From Micromonospora phaseoli (GTDB lineage Bacteria; Actinomycetota; Actinomycetes; Mycobacteriales; Micromonosporaceae), in NCBI RefSeq assembly GCF_900109115.1, contig NZ_FNYV01000011.1, forward strand, positions 143,696 through 207,695: DNA of 64,000 nucleotides, given 5' to 3'. Shown one piece after another: positions 7,099 to 16,442 of this stretch (positions are counted from its first letter, which is position 1; the number at the start of each line of letters is the position of its first letter). A program made the position numbers and the translations under genes. The notes beneath the pieces are model-generated. The model ran no database searches. It was not told the DNA's origin and was given only the letters and a program-made list of their open reading frames with translations.

Positions 7099-8619
7099 GT
7101 GCGCGGCAATCCTCGTCCCCGTACCGTGCCCGGAATTCGGCTCGGTGACCTAGCCGCCCGGCTCACCGTGGCGCCCTCCACCAGCGCCGATCCGGTGGTG
7201 ACCGGGGTGACCCACGCCAGCCAGGAGGTCCACCCCGGTGATCTGTACGCGGCCCTGCCGGGCGCGCGGCGGCACGGCGCGGAGTTCGCCGCCGGCGCGG
7301 CGGCGGCCGGCGCGGTCGCAATCCTCACCGACCCGGCCGGGGCCGAACTGGCCGCCGGGAGCGGGCTGCCGGCCCTGGTGGTGGCCGATCCGCGGGCGGT
7401 GCTCGGCACGCTCGCCTCGGCCATCTACGGCGACCCGACCGCGCAGCTGCTCGTGATCGGGGTGACCGGCACCGCCGGCAAGACCTCCACGGCGTACCTC
7501 ATCGAGTCGGGGCTGCGCGCCGCCGGCCACACCACCGGACTGATCGGCACCGTGGAGACCCGGCTCGGCGAGCTGGTGGTGGACAGCGTGCGCACCACGC
7601 CCGAGGCCACCGACCTGCACGCGATGCTGGCCGCCGCCCGCGAGCGCGGGGTCACGGCGGTGGTCATGGAGGTCTCCAGCCACGCCCTGGCGATGGGCCG
7701 GGTCGGCGGGGTGCGGTTCGCCGTCGGTGGCTGGACCAACTTCGGCTCCGACCACCTCGACTTCCACTCCGACACGGGGGACTACTTCGCGGCCAAGGCG
7801 CGGCTGTTCGACGGCCGCTGCGGCGTGGAGGTGCTCAACCACGACGACCCGGCGCTGAAGGGGCTGTTCACGCCGGCCACGGTCAGCTTCTCGGCGGCCG
7901 GCGACCCCGCCGCGACCTGGTGGGCCGAGCACGTCGACGGTGCGGGGTACGCCCAGCGGTTCACCGCCCACGGCCCGGACGGGCTGGACCTGCCCGCCGG
8001 GGTGGCGTTGCCGGGTCGACACAACGTGTCCAACGCCCTGCTGGCCATCGCCGCCCTGGTCGCGGCCGGTGTCGCTGCGGTGACCGCTGCCGAGGGGGTG
8101 GCCGCCTGTGGCGGTGTACCCGGCCGGCTGGAGTCGGTGGGTGTCGTCGGCGGGGTGCGCGGGGTGGTCGACTACGCGCACAAGACGGACGCCATCGTGG
8201 CCGCCCTGGCCGCGCTGCGCGAACTCAGCACCGGCCGGCTGATCTGCGTGATCGGCGCGGGCGGCGACCGGGATCGCGGCAAACGGCCGATGATGGGCGC
8301 CGCGTCCGCCGAGGGCGCCGACGTGGTGGTGGTGACCGACGACAACCCGCGTACCGAGGACCCCGCCGCGATCCGGGCCGAGGTGCTCGCCGGCGCCTAC
8401 CGGGCCGGGGCGCCCGCCCGGATCGTCGAGGTCGCCGGGCGCCGCGCGGCGATCGACGCCGCGGTCCGGTTGGCGGCACCGGGTGACGTGGTGGCGGTGC
8501 TCGGCAAGGGCCACGAACGTGGCCAGGAGGTCGCTGGCGAGGTGTACCCGTTCGACGACCGGACCGAACTGGCCGACGCGCTGCGGGCCCGCTTCGGAGA
8601 TCTGGAGGGCTCGCAGTGA
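7099..8619 (+). CDS. murE: UDP-N-acetylmuramoyl-tripeptide synthetase (meso-DAP-adding MurE)
   Basis: A 506-residue Mur ligase that adds the third stem-peptide residue to UDP-MurNAc-L-Ala-D-Glu. The P-loop is GVTGTAGKTSTAY (near residues 118-130). The substrate-selecting motif DDNPRTEDP is the DNPR type, which known MurE enzymes use for meso-diaminopimelate rather than lysine. GTG 7099 is chosen because it sits 8 nt after a TAGGGT -10 box and removes an atypical N-terminal extension; the frame is open upstream to 7060. The stop overlaps the murF start as GTGA, so murE-murF-mraY form one coupled unit after the hairpin at 6.9 kb. Confidence 0.94.
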   Translation: MRGNPRPRTVPGIRLGDLAARLTVAPSTSADPVVTGVTHASQEVHPGDLYAALPGARRHGAEFAAGAAAAGAVAILTDPAGAELAAGSGLPALVVADPRAVLGTLASAIYGDPTAQLLVIGVTGTAGKTSTAYLIESGLRAAGHTTGLIGTVETRLGELVVDSVRTTPEATDLHAMLAAARERGVTAVVMEVSSHALAMGRVGGVRFAVGGWTNFGSDHLDFHSDTGDYFAAKARLFDGRCGVEVLNHDDPALKGLFTPATVSFSAAGDPAATWWAEHVDGAGYAQRFTAHGPDGLDLPAGVALPGRHNVSNALLAIAALVAAGVAAVTAAEGVAACGGVPGRLESVGVVGGVRGVVDYAHKTDAIVAALAALRELSTGRLICVIGAGGDRDRGKRPMMGAASAEGADVVVVTDDNPRTEDPAAIRAEVLAGAYRAGAPARIVEVAGRRAAIDAAVRLAAPGDVVAVLGKGHERGQEVAGEVYPFDDRTELADALRARFGDLEGSQ

Positions 8620-10046
8620 TCATCCTCAGCCTGGCCGAGGTGGCGGCGGTCGTCGACGGGCGGCTGGTCGCCGCCGACCCCGCCGCACAGGTCACCGCGG
8701 GCGTGGAGTTCGACTCCCGCAAGGTCGCCCCCGGCGGGCTCTTCGTCGCCTTCGACGGGGAGAAGGTGGACGGGCACGACTACGCCGCCGCGGCCGTCGA
8801 GACCGGCGCGGTGGCGGTGCTGGGTACCCGGGAGGTGCCCGGGGTGCCGATGATCATCGTTGCCGACCCGCTGGCCGCGATGGGCCGGCTGGCCCGCACG
8901 GTGGTGGACCGGCTGCCCGGGCTGACCGTGATCGGATTGACCGGTTCCTCCGGCAAGACCACCACCAAGGACCTGATCGCCCAGCTCACCGCCCGACTCG
9001 GGGAGACGGTGGCGCCGCCCGGATCGTTCAACAACGAGCTCGGCCACCCGTACACGGCGTTGCAGGCCGGGCCGAGCACCCGGTACCTGGTGATGGAGAA
9101 GGGCGCGCGGGGCATCGGCCACGTGCGGTACCTCTGCGAGGTCGCGCCGCCACGGATCTCCGTGGTGCTCAACGTCGGTGTGTCGCACATCGGTGAGTTC
9201 GGTTCGCAGGAGAACATCGCGCTGGCCAAGGGCGAACTGGTCGAGGCGCTGCCGGCCGACGGTCTGGCCGTGCTGAACGCCGACGACCCGTTGGTGGACG
9301 CGATGGCCGCCCGTACGGTCGCCCGGGTGGTCCGCTACGGCGAGGCGGCCCACGCCGACGTGCGGGCCGTGGACGTGACGCTGGACGAGCGGGGACGGCC
9401 CGCGTACACCCTGCTGACGCCGGAGGGCAGCGCGCCGGTGCGGCTCGGGCTCACCGGACGGCACCAGGTCTCCAACTCGCTGGCCGCCGCGGCGGTGGCC
9501 CGGGAGTTGGGCATGCCACTGGCCGAGCTGGCCATCGCGCTGGGCGCGCTCGGGTTGGTCTCCACCCGTCGGATGGACGTCTTCGAACGCACCGACGGGG
9601 TGACCGTGATCGACGACTCGTACAACGCCAACCCGGCGTCGATGGCGGTGGCGCTGCGGGCGCTGGCCGGTATCGGCAACGGGCGGCGTACCGTCGCGGT
9701 GCTCGGCTACATGGCCGAGCTGGGCGATTTCGAGGCGCAGGGACACGCCGAGATGGGCCGTCTCGCGGCCGAGTTGGACGTCGACCGACTGCTCGTGGTC
9801 GGCGAGGCGGCGGTGTCGATTCACCACGGGGCGACATCGGTAGGTGACTGGGGAGGAGAGTCGGTGTTGCTCACCGATCAGGCGGCGGCCGTCGAGGTGC
9901 TGCGCAGCGAGCTACGGCCGGGCGACGTCGTCCTGGTGAAGGGCTCCCGGTACCGGACCTGGGAGGTGGCCGACGCGCTGCGGGTCGAGGCCGCCGAGGG
10001 CGCGGGTACGTCGGCGGGCGCGTCGGCCGAGGGTGGCGCGGCGTGA
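8616..10046 (+). CDS. murF: UDP-N-acetylmuramoyl-tripeptide--D-alanyl-D-alanine ligase MurF
   Basis: A 476-residue cytoplasmic Mur ligase that adds D-Ala-D-Ala to complete the UDP-MurNAc pentapeptide. It has the N-terminal UDP-binding domain (FDSRKVAPGGLFVAFDG), the P-loop GLTGSSGKTTTKDL near residue 110, and the C-terminal ligase motif DDSYNANPASM. The GTG start overlaps the murE stop (GTGA), and its own stop overlaps the mraY start in the same way. Length and domain order are normal for the family. The last ~20 residues are Ala/Gly-rich and probably disordered. Confidence 0.95.
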   Translation: MIILSLAEVAAVVDGRLVAADPAAQVTAGVEFDSRKVAPGGLFVAFDGEKVDGHDYAAAAVETGAVAVLGTREVPGVPMIIVADPLAAMGRLARTVVDRLPGLTVIGLTGSSGKTTTKDLIAQLTARLGETVAPPGSFNNELGHPYTALQAGPSTRYLVMEKGARGIGHVRYLCEVAPPRISVVLNVGVSHIGEFGSQENIALAKGELVEALPADGLAVLNADDPLVDAMAARTVARVVRYGEAAHADVRAVDVTLDERGRPAYTLLTPEGSAPVRLGLTGRHQVSNSLAAAAVARELGMPLAELAIALGALGLVSTRRMDVFERTDGVTVIDDSYNANPASMAVALRALAGIGNGRRTVAVLGYMAELGDFEAQGHAEMGRLAAELDVDRLLVVGEAAVSIHHGATSVGDWGGESVLLTDQAAAVEVLRSELRPGDVVLVKGSRYRTWEVADALRVEAAEGAGTSAGASAEGGAA

Positions 10047-11176
10047 GAGCGGTCATCGTGGCCATCGGGGTGGCCTTCCTCGTCTCGCTCTTCGGCACCC
10101 CGCTCGCGATCAAGGTCTTCACCCGGCTGAAGGCGGGTCAGCCCATCCGGGCCGAGGGCCCGCAGATGCACCAGGGCAAGAAGGGCACGCCGACGATGGG
10201 CGGCGTGGTGTTCATCCTGGCCACCGTGATCGCGTACGTGGCCGGTCACCTGGCCCTGACCACCCTGCCGGACGCGCAGATCGCCCAGGTCGAGCCGACC
10301 ATCACCGCGCTGGTGCTGCTGGGGCTGATGGTCTTCTCCGGCGCGGTCGGCTTCATCGACGACTTCCTGAAGGTCCGCAAGCGGCACAGCGGTGGCCTGA
10401 GCGCGCGCGGCAAGCTGCTCGGGCAGATTCTGGTCGGTGCCCTCTTCGGGGTGATCGCGCTCTACTTCCCCTCGACGATGACCGACTCCTCCGGCGCGGT
10501 GACCAACACCGAGACGGTCGGCAGCACCACGCTCAGCTTCATCCGGGACATCCCGGCGCTGGACGTCAGCAAGATCGGCGCGGTGATCATCTTCATCTTC
10601 GTGGTGATGGCCGCCACCAACGGGGTCAACCTGACCGACGGCCTCGACGGCCTCGCCACCGGCGCGTCGGTGATGGTGCTCGGCGCGTACGCGGTGATCG
10701 CGTTCTGGCAGTACCGGCACTGGTGTGCCGACCCGGCGTACACCGCGAACCCGAACAACTACTGCTACGCGGTACGGGATCCGCTGGAGATCGCCCTGAT
10801 CGCCGGAGCCGCGGCCGGGGCCTGTGTCGGCTTCCTGTGGTGGAACACCTCACCGGCCCGGATCTTCATGGGCGACACCGGCGCGCTCGGACTCGGCGGC
10901 CTGATCGCCGGCATGGCGATGTCCACCCGTACCGTGCTGCTGCTGCCCATCATCGGCGGGCTCTTCGTGATCATCACGATGTCGGTGGTGATCCAGATCA
11001 TCTCCTTCAAGACCACCGGCAAGCGGGTGTTCCGGATGTCGCCGTTGCAGCACCACTTCGAGCTCGCCGGCTGGAGCGAGGTCAACATCGTGGTCCGGTT
11101 CTGGATCATCGCCGGCATCGGCGTCGCCATCGCCCTTGGCCTCTTCTACAGCGACTTCCTGGCCAACATGGGCTGA
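10043..11176 (+). CDS. mraY: Phospho-N-acetylmuramoyl-pentapeptide-transferase MraY
   Basis: A 377-residue polytopic membrane enzyme that moves phospho-MurNAc-pentapeptide onto undecaprenyl phosphate, making lipid I. Family motifs are clear: GTPTMGGVVFIL near residue 50, the Asp-rich FIDDFLKVRKR, NLTDGLDGLATG and the HHFELAGWSE loop near the C-terminus. About ten hydrophobic helices are visible. The GTG start overlaps the murF stop. A perfect 31-bp inverted repeat begins 16 bp after the stop, so this is probably the last gene of the murE-murF-mraY unit. murD, often next in dcw clusters, does not occur here. Confidence 0.96.
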   Translation: MRAVIVAIGVAFLVSLFGTPLAIKVFTRLKAGQPIRAEGPQMHQGKKGTPTMGGVVFILATVIAYVAGHLALTTLPDAQIAQVEPTITALVLLGLMVFSGAVGFIDDFLKVRKRHSGGLSARGKLLGQILVGALFGVIALYFPSTMTDSSGAVTNTETVGSTTLSFIRDIPALDVSKIGAVIIFIFVVMAATNGVNLTDGLDGLATGASVMVLGAYAVIAFWQYRHWCADPAYTANPNNYCYAVRDPLEIALIAGAAAGACVGFLWWNTSPARIFMGDTGALGLGGLIAGMAMSTRTVLLLPIIGGLFVIITMSVVIQIISFKTTGKRVFRMSPLQHHFELAGWSEVNIVVRFWIIAGIGVAIALGLFYSDFLANMG

Positions 11177-11192
11177 CCCCCACCCGCCCTCG

Positions 11193-11260
11193 CCGGGTTG
11201 ATCAAGAAGTTTGCGTCGGGATCCAGGCCGATCCCGACGCAAACTTCTTGATCAACCCGG
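11193..11260. repeat. Perfect 31-bp inverted repeat (intergenic palindromic element) after mraY
   Basis: The arms 11193-11223 and 11230-11260 are exact reverse complements with a 6-nt loop CAGGCC. The core TTGATCAAGAAGTTTGCGTC is much less GC-rich than the surroundings and contains the palindrome TTGATCAA. It may act as a transcription terminator between mraY and ftsW. The perfect 31-bp match is longer than termination needs and suggests a dispersed palindromic repeat. Confidence 0.9.
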
Positions 11261-11366
11261 TCGGGTGGGGTGATGGTGAGGCTGCGGAGAGTGGCCGACG
11301 CAAGTGCGACACGCCGACCGGGGCGTACCGCCTGTGTCGGGTGCCGGTAGCGGCGATGATGGCGCT

Positions 11367-12908
11367 GTGGGGGAGGCGCGAGAAGGAGAGGGCGCGGCAC
11401 CGGGTCGGCGGACCGCTGGCGGTACGGGTGCCGCCGGGTCGGTGGCGACGGGATCCGGAGCCGAAGGGCCGTTGCGGGGTCTGGACGCGGTTGCCGGGCT
11501 TGCGGCGCTGCGTGGCCTGCTGGCCCGGCCGTTGACCTCCTACCACCTGCTGCTCGCCAGCGCCGGGCTGCTGCTGTTGATCGGCCTCACCATGGTCTTC
11601 TCGGCCACCAGCGTGCGCGACTACGCCCAGGGCGGCAACGCCTCGGCGTCGCTGACCAAGCAGGCGATCTACGCGGTGATCGGCATCGTGGCGTTCTGGG
11701 CCTGCCAGCGTCTGCCGGCCGGCACCTACCGGGCGCTGAGCCGGCCCACGCTGGCGGTCGCGGTGGGGCTGCTGGTGCTGCTGAACCTGCTGGTGGCCTA
11801 CGGCCGGCTGACCAATGGCGATGCGAAGATCGGCCCGCTGGAGGCCAACCTGCTCTGGCTGTACATCGGCGGGATCGGCCTGCAGCCCTCCGAGCTGGCA
11901 AAGTTCGCGCTGGTGCTGTGGGGGGCGCACGTGCTCGCCCGCAAGGGCGCCGCGCTGGGCTGGTGGCGGGAGTTGGCCACCCCGCTCTTCCCGGTGGTCG
12001 GCCTGCTCTTCGTCCTGGTCGGCTACAACGACCTGGGCAGCATGCTCTGCCTGCTGGCCCTGGTCGTCGGCCTGCTCTGGGCGGCCGGGGTACGGCTACG
12101 GGTCTTCGCCGCGCTCAGCGCGATCGGGCTGCTCGGCATCGGCCTGCTGGTCGCCGTCGCCTCGCTCGGCGCCGGCTCCGGCGTCCGGGGCGAGGAGAAC
12201 TACCGGCTTGCCCGGCTCACCGTGTTCTTCAGCCCGCCGCCGCTGGACGCCTGCAAGGACGAACTCTGCTACCAGATGGTCCAGGCCCGGTACGCCATCG
12301 CCAACGGCGGCTGGTTCGGCACCGGCCTGGGCCAGGGGCGGACCAAGTGGGCGTGGCTGCCGGCGGCGGAGAACGACTTCATCTTCGCGGTCATCGCCGA
12401 GGAGCTCGGGGTGGTGGGCTGCGCCGTGGTGGTCACCCTCTTCGCCGTGCTCGCCTACAGCGGCCTGCGGATCGCCCGACGGGTCGAGGACCCTTTCCGC
12501 CGGCTGGCCGCCGCCAGTGCCACCGCGTGGCTCGTCGGACAGGCGTTCATCAACATCGGCGGCGTGATCGGCCTGCTGCCGCTGACCGGCGTACCGCTGC
12601 CGTTCATCTCCGACGGTGGCAGCGCCCTGGTGGTCACCCTCGCGGCGGTCGGCATGCTGGCTTCCTTCGCACGTGGGGAGCCGGACGCGGCCCGGGCGCT
12701 GCATGCCCGTCCGCCGGCCCGGTGGGTCCGACTAGTGTGGGCACCGTTGCCGCCGCTTCCCGGCCGGCGTCGCCGGCCGGCGACGCCGTCGGCTGCCCGA
12801 GGGTCCGTACCCCAGGCGCGTAAGCGGCGCGGGGACGACCAGGCCGCACCGCGTGGCGCCCGGGACGGCCGGGGTCGCGGCGGGTCGGCGGACGAGAGGA
12901 GACGTTGA
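11367..12908 (+). CDS. ftsW: Peptidoglycan polymerase / division protein FtsW (SEDS family)
   Basis: A SEDS glycosyltransferase that polymerises lipid II at the septum with FtsI. About ten transmembrane helices start at YHLLLASAGLLLLIGLTMVF. Conserved SEDS segments include KWAWLPAAENDFIFAVIAEE, and INIGGVIGLLPLTGVPLPF followed by ISDGGSAL. The C-terminal tail is basic and disordered. The start is uncertain: the frame is open from GTG 11304, and GTG 11367 (VGEAREGEG) gives 513 residues; neither has a strong ribosome site, and a start nearer the first helix is possible. The stop TGA shares its last base with the murG ATG. The gene follows the 31-bp inverted repeat. Confidence 0.9.
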   Translation: MGEAREGEGAAPGRRTAGGTGAAGSVATGSGAEGPLRGLDAVAGLAALRGLLARPLTSYHLLLASAGLLLLIGLTMVFSATSVRDYAQGGNASASLTKQAIYAVIGIVAFWACQRLPAGTYRALSRPTLAVAVGLLVLLNLLVAYGRLTNGDAKIGPLEANLLWLYIGGIGLQPSELAKFALVLWGAHVLARKGAALGWWRELATPLFPVVGLLFVLVGYNDLGSMLCLLALVVGLLWAAGVRLRVFAALSAIGLLGIGLLVAVASLGAGSGVRGEENYRLARLTVFFSPPPLDACKDELCYQMVQARYAIANGGWFGTGLGQGRTKWAWLPAAENDFIFAVIAEELGVVGCAVVVTLFAVLAYSGLRIARRVEDPFRRLAAASATAWLVGQAFINIGGVIGLLPLTGVPLPFISDGGSALVVTLAAVGMLASFARGEPDAARALHARPPARWVRLVWAPLPPLPGRRRRPATPSAARGSVPQARKRRGDDQAAPRGARDGRGRGGSADERRR

Positions 12909-14014
12909 TGGGTCCGCTGCGTTCGGTGGTACTCGCAGGAGGTGGCACCGGGGGGCACATCTACCCGTTGCTCGCCTTCGCCGACTGCCTTCGCCGACAC
13001 GACCCCGGCGTCCGGATCACCTGCCTCGGCACCCCCAAGGGCCTGGAGAACGAGCTGATCCCGCCGGCCGGCTACGACCTGCGGAACATCCCGGCCTACC
13101 AGCTGCCCCGGTCGGTCAACATGAACCTGGTCCGTACCCCGGGCCGGATGTGGACCGCCGCCCGCGCGGCGGGCAAGGTCATCGACGAGGTACGCGCCGA
13201 CGCGGTGGTGGGCTTCGGCGGGTACGTCTCGGTGCCGGCCTACCTGGCCGCCTGGCGGCGGGAATTGCCGATCGTGATCCACGAGGTGAACGTGCCGCCG
13301 GGCGTGGCCAACCGGCTGGGCATGAAGTTCACCAAGCACGTCGCGGTCGGCTTCCCGCACCAGCCGTCGCAGGCCGAGTCGCTGCGCGACGCCCGGGTGG
13401 TCGGCGTGCCGCTGCGTCGCAGCATCGCCGGGCTGGACCGGGCTGCCATGCGGGGTGCCGCCCGCGCCCACTTCGGTCTCCGCCCCGACCTGCCGGTACT
13501 CTTCGTGGCGGGCGGGTCGCAGGGCGCCCGTTCGATCAACCTCGCGGTCGCCGGCGCGGCCAAGGAGTTGGCCCGCAACGGCATTCAGGTGCTGCACGTG
13601 ATCGGCGCTCGCAACGAGCCGGTGCCGATCCCGACCGACCTGCCGGTGCCGTACGTGACCCTGCCGTACCTGTCCGACATGGATGCCGGGTACGCCGCCG
13701 CGGACCTGATGCTCGGTCGGGGCGGGGCGATGACCTGCGCCGAGGTCGCCGCGATCGGGCTGCCGACCATCTACGTGCCCTACCCGCACAGCAACCAGGA
13801 GCAGAAGCGCAACGCGTTGCCGGTGGTCGAGGCCGGCGGCGGGCTGCTGGTCGACGACGCCGAGGTGACCCCGGACTGGCTCGAACGGACGGTGATCCCG
13901 TTGATCCGTGACCCGCAGCGGCTGCACGCGATGGGCGCCGCCGCGTCCGGGTACGGGCGGCGTGACGGTGACGAGGCGCTGCTGAACTTCGTCTACGAGG
14001 CGGTGGCCCAATGA
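12908..14014 (+). CDS. murG: UDP-GlcNAc:lipid I N-acetylglucosaminyltransferase MurG
   Basis: A 368-residue membrane-associated GT-B glycosyltransferase that converts lipid I to lipid II. N-terminal GGGTGGHIYPLLA is the glycine loop of MurG, followed by the GFGGYVSVPAYLAA loop and HEVNVPPGVANR. The C-terminal domain has FVAGGSQGARSIN and the donor-binding segment GRGGAMTCAEVAAIGLPTI, then PYPHSNQEQKRNA. ATG 12908 is preferred to the overlapping TTG 12905 because AGGAG lies 7 nt upstream of the ATG. The 3' end overlaps murC as ATGA. Confidence 0.96.
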   Translation: MGPLRSVVLAGGGTGGHIYPLLAFADCLRRHDPGVRITCLGTPKGLENELIPPAGYDLRNIPAYQLPRSVNMNLVRTPGRMWTAARAAGKVIDEVRADAVVGFGGYVSVPAYLAAWRRELPIVIHEVNVPPGVANRLGMKFTKHVAVGFPHQPSQAESLRDARVVGVPLRRSIAGLDRAAMRGAARAHFGLRPDLPVLFVAGGSQGARSINLAVAGAAKELARNGIQVLHVIGARNEPVPIPTDLPVPYVTLPYLSDMDAGYAAADLMLGRGGAMTCAEVAAIGLPTIYVPYPHSNQEQKRNALPVVEAGGGLLVDDAEVTPDWLERTVIPLIRDPQRLHAMGAAASGYGRRDGDEALLNFVYEAVAQ

Positions 14015-15543
14015 GTACGTTCAGCCCGGCCGGCACGCTGACCGCCGAGGACCTCGGCCACATCCACCTGATCGGGGTGGGTGGGGTCGGCATGAGCGGT
14101 CTGGCCCGGCTCTTCCTCACCCGCGGCCTGCCGGTCTCCGGCAGCGAGCTGCGTGAGTGGCCGTCGCTGGCCGGCCTGCGGGCGCTCGGCGGGACGATCC
14201 ACATGACCCACGAGACGACCAACCTGGACGGCGTCGACACCGTCGTCTACTCGTCGGCCATCCCCGCGGACCACCTGGAGATGGTGGAGGCACGCCAGCG
14301 GGGCCTGCGGGTGCTGCACCGATCGGAGGCCCTCGCGGCCGCGATGACCGGCCGCCGCACCGTGGCCGTCGCCGGTACGCACGGCAAGACCACCACCACC
14401 TCCATGGTCACCATGGTGCTCCAGCGGGCCGGCGCGGATCCGTCCTTCGTGATCGGCGGGGAGATCTCCGAGGGGGGTTCCGGGGCGCACCACGGCACTG
14501 GCGAGCACTTCGTGGTCGAAGCCGACGAGAGCGACCGGTCGTTCCTCATCTACCGCCCGTTCGTCTCGATCATCACCAACGTCGAGGCGGACCACCTGAA
14601 CACCTACGGCGACCTGGCCAACCTGGAGGCGACCTTCGCCGAGTTCGCCCGGCTCACCGATCCGCAGGGGTTCGTCATCACCTGCGCCGACGACCCGGGC
14701 GGGCAGCGACTCGCCGCCACGCTGCGGGCCGAGGGACGTCGGGTGTACACCTACGGTGAGTCCGCCGAGGCCGACCTGCGGCTCAGTGAGATGGCCTCGT
14801 CGGCCCGGGGAGTGCGCTACCTCGCCCACCTCGACGGCCGCCCGCTGGGGGAGTTCCGGCTGCCGGTGCCGGGCCGGCACATGGGGCTCAACAGCGCCTC
14901 GGCGGTGCTGGCCGCGTACCTGCTGGAGCTGCCGCTGGAAGCGGCGGAGGCGGCGCTGGCCGCCTTCCCGGGCGTGCGCCGACGCTTCGAGCGCAAGGGC
15001 GTCGCCGACGGGGTGCTCGTCTACGACGAGTACGCCTACCATCCGACCTCGATGACCCTGGCGCTGCGGACGCTGCGCGAGGTGGCCGCCGGCGGCCGGC
15101 TGATCGTCGTCTTCCAGCCCTACCGCGTCTACCGCACCCGGGAGCTGCAGGCGGAGATCGCCGAGGCGCTCGCGATCGCCGACGAACTGGTGCTGCTGGA
15201 GGTCTTCGGGCCGGGCGAGCATCGGGGACCGGGTGAGGGGTCGGCGGCACTGGTCGAGGCGGTGTCGCTGCCGGCCGAGCGGAAGGTCTTCGTCGACTCG
15301 TGGGAGGCCGCGCCGGCTGAGGTGGCTCGGCGGGCCCGGCCCGGCGACGTGGTGGTGACGATGGGCGCCCCGCCGATCTCGCTGATGGGCGAGGAGCTGC
15401 TCGCCGCGCTCGGCGCGCGTACCGCCCATCCGCAGGCGATGGTGGGCACCGCGCCGGGCGGTCTGGCCGGCGGGTCGACGAGCGTCGGTGGCAGCGTCCC
15501 CGGCGTCGTCGGCGTGGACGGCGCGGCGCCCGTGGCGGAATGA
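14011..15543 (+). CDS. murC: UDP-N-acetylmuramate--L-alanine ligase MurC
   Basis: A 510-residue Mur ligase that adds the first amino acid, L-Ala, to UDP-MurNAc. It opens with the Rossmann-like segment IHLIGVGGVGMSGLARLF, has the P-loop AGTHGKTTTTSM near residue 120, the conserved EADESDRSF, and VYDEYAYHPTSM in the C-terminal domain where most MurC proteins have DDYAHHP. It starts at an ATGA overlap with murG and ends the same way with ftsQ. The last ~40 residues are a Gly/Val/Ser-rich extension of no recognised function. Confidence 0.95.
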   Translation: MSTFSPAGTLTAEDLGHIHLIGVGGVGMSGLARLFLTRGLPVSGSELREWPSLAGLRALGGTIHMTHETTNLDGVDTVVYSSAIPADHLEMVEARQRGLRVLHRSEALAAAMTGRRTVAVAGTHGKTTTTSMVTMVLQRAGADPSFVIGGEISEGGSGAHHGTGEHFVVEADESDRSFLIYRPFVSIITNVEADHLNTYGDLANLEATFAEFARLTDPQGFVITCADDPGGQRLAATLRAEGRRVYTYGESAEADLRLSEMASSARGVRYLAHLDGRPLGEFRLPVPGRHMGLNSASAVLAAYLLELPLEAAEAALAAFPGVRRRFERKGVADGVLVYDEYAYHPTSMTLALRTLREVAAGGRLIVVFQPYRVYRTRELQAEIAEALAIADELVLLEVFGPGEHRGPGEGSAALVEAVSLPAERKVFVDSWEAAPAEVARRARPGDVVVTMGAPPISLMGEELLAALGARTAHPQAMVGTAPGGLAGGSTSVGGSVPGVVGVDGAAPVAE

Positions 15544-16355
15544 GCCCCGGACCGGCCCGTGGGCGGGGCACCGGTTCCGACGGCGGTGCGGGCCGCCGCT
15601 CCACCCGGCGGTGGCAGCTGGTGCGCGCCGACAGCGATGCGGTGCCCGCCTCGACCCGTCGGTTCATGGCCCGGGCCCGGCGGCGCCGGATGCGCGCCGC
15701 GCTGCCCTGGGCGGTGGTCGGCGGGCTGGTCGCGCTGGCCGGGCTGGTGGCGTGGGTGTTGCTCGGCACCGGCCTGTTCGGGGTGCGCGAGGTGCGGGTG
15801 GAGGGGGCCGAGCTGGTGACTGCGGTGCAGGTGCGGGACGCGGCGGGGGTCACCGACAACGCTCCGCTGGCCCGGATCGACCTGGCCGAGCTGGCTGACC
15901 GGATCGGCGCCCTGCCTCCGGTGGAACGGGTGACGGTGACCCGGGACTGGCCGGACGCGCTGGTGGTCCGGCTGACCGAGCGGACCGGTGTGGCGGTGGT
16001 GCCGGGCGGGGAGCAGTTCGTCGTGCTCGACGCCGCCGGGGTGGTGTTCCGGACGGTGCCGCAGCGGCCGGACGGACTGCCGCTGGTGCGGCTGGCCACT
16101 CCCGGACCGGACGATCCGGACACCAGGGCCGGGTTGGACGTGCTCGGCGTGCTCACCCCGCAGCTGCGGGAGCAACTGGTGGAGGTCACTGTGGAGGGGC
16201 TGGCGCGGATCAGCCTGCGGCTGCGGGACGACCGTACGGTCTTCTGGGGTGACGCGACCCGTGGGGCCGACAAGGCTCGGGTGGCCACCGCACTGCTCGA
16301 TCAGGACGCCGCCCGGATCGACGTGAGCGCTCCGGACGTGGTCACCTTTCGATGA
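15540..16355 (+). CDS. ftsQ: Cell division protein FtsQ/DivIB
   Basis: A 271-residue bitopic division protein. A basic cytoplasmic region (about 50 residues with STRRFMARARRRRMRAA) is followed by one transmembrane helix (VVGGLVALAGLVAWVLLGT). Then comes the POTRA domain beginning GVREVRVEGAELVTAVQVRD and the FtsQ beta domain. FtsQ connects FtsL/FtsB to the divisome and acts outside the membrane. The start overlaps murC (ATGA). The 223-bp gap after its stop carries the ftsZ promoter, so ftsQ probably closes the ftsW-murG-murC-ftsQ unit. Confidence 0.92.
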   Translation: MSPGPARGRGTGSDGGAGRRSTRRWQLVRADSDAVPASTRRFMARARRRRMRAALPWAVVGGLVALAGLVAWVLLGTGLFGVREVRVEGAELVTAVQVRDAAGVTDNAPLARIDLAELADRIGALPPVERVTVTRDWPDALVVRLTERTGVAVVPGGEQFVVLDAAGVVFRTVPQRPDGLPLVRLATPGPDDPDTRAGLDVLGVLTPQLREQLVEVTVEGLARISLRLRDDRTVFWGDATRGADKARVATALLDQDAARIDVSAPDVVTFR

Positions 16356-16442
16356 ACCCGTGTCGCTGTACCGGCGACACGCCGGAAGGGTCCTTGGCTC
16401 ATCGCTCGGCGGCGCTTACGTTGCCCCGAAGAGGTTCAGTGG

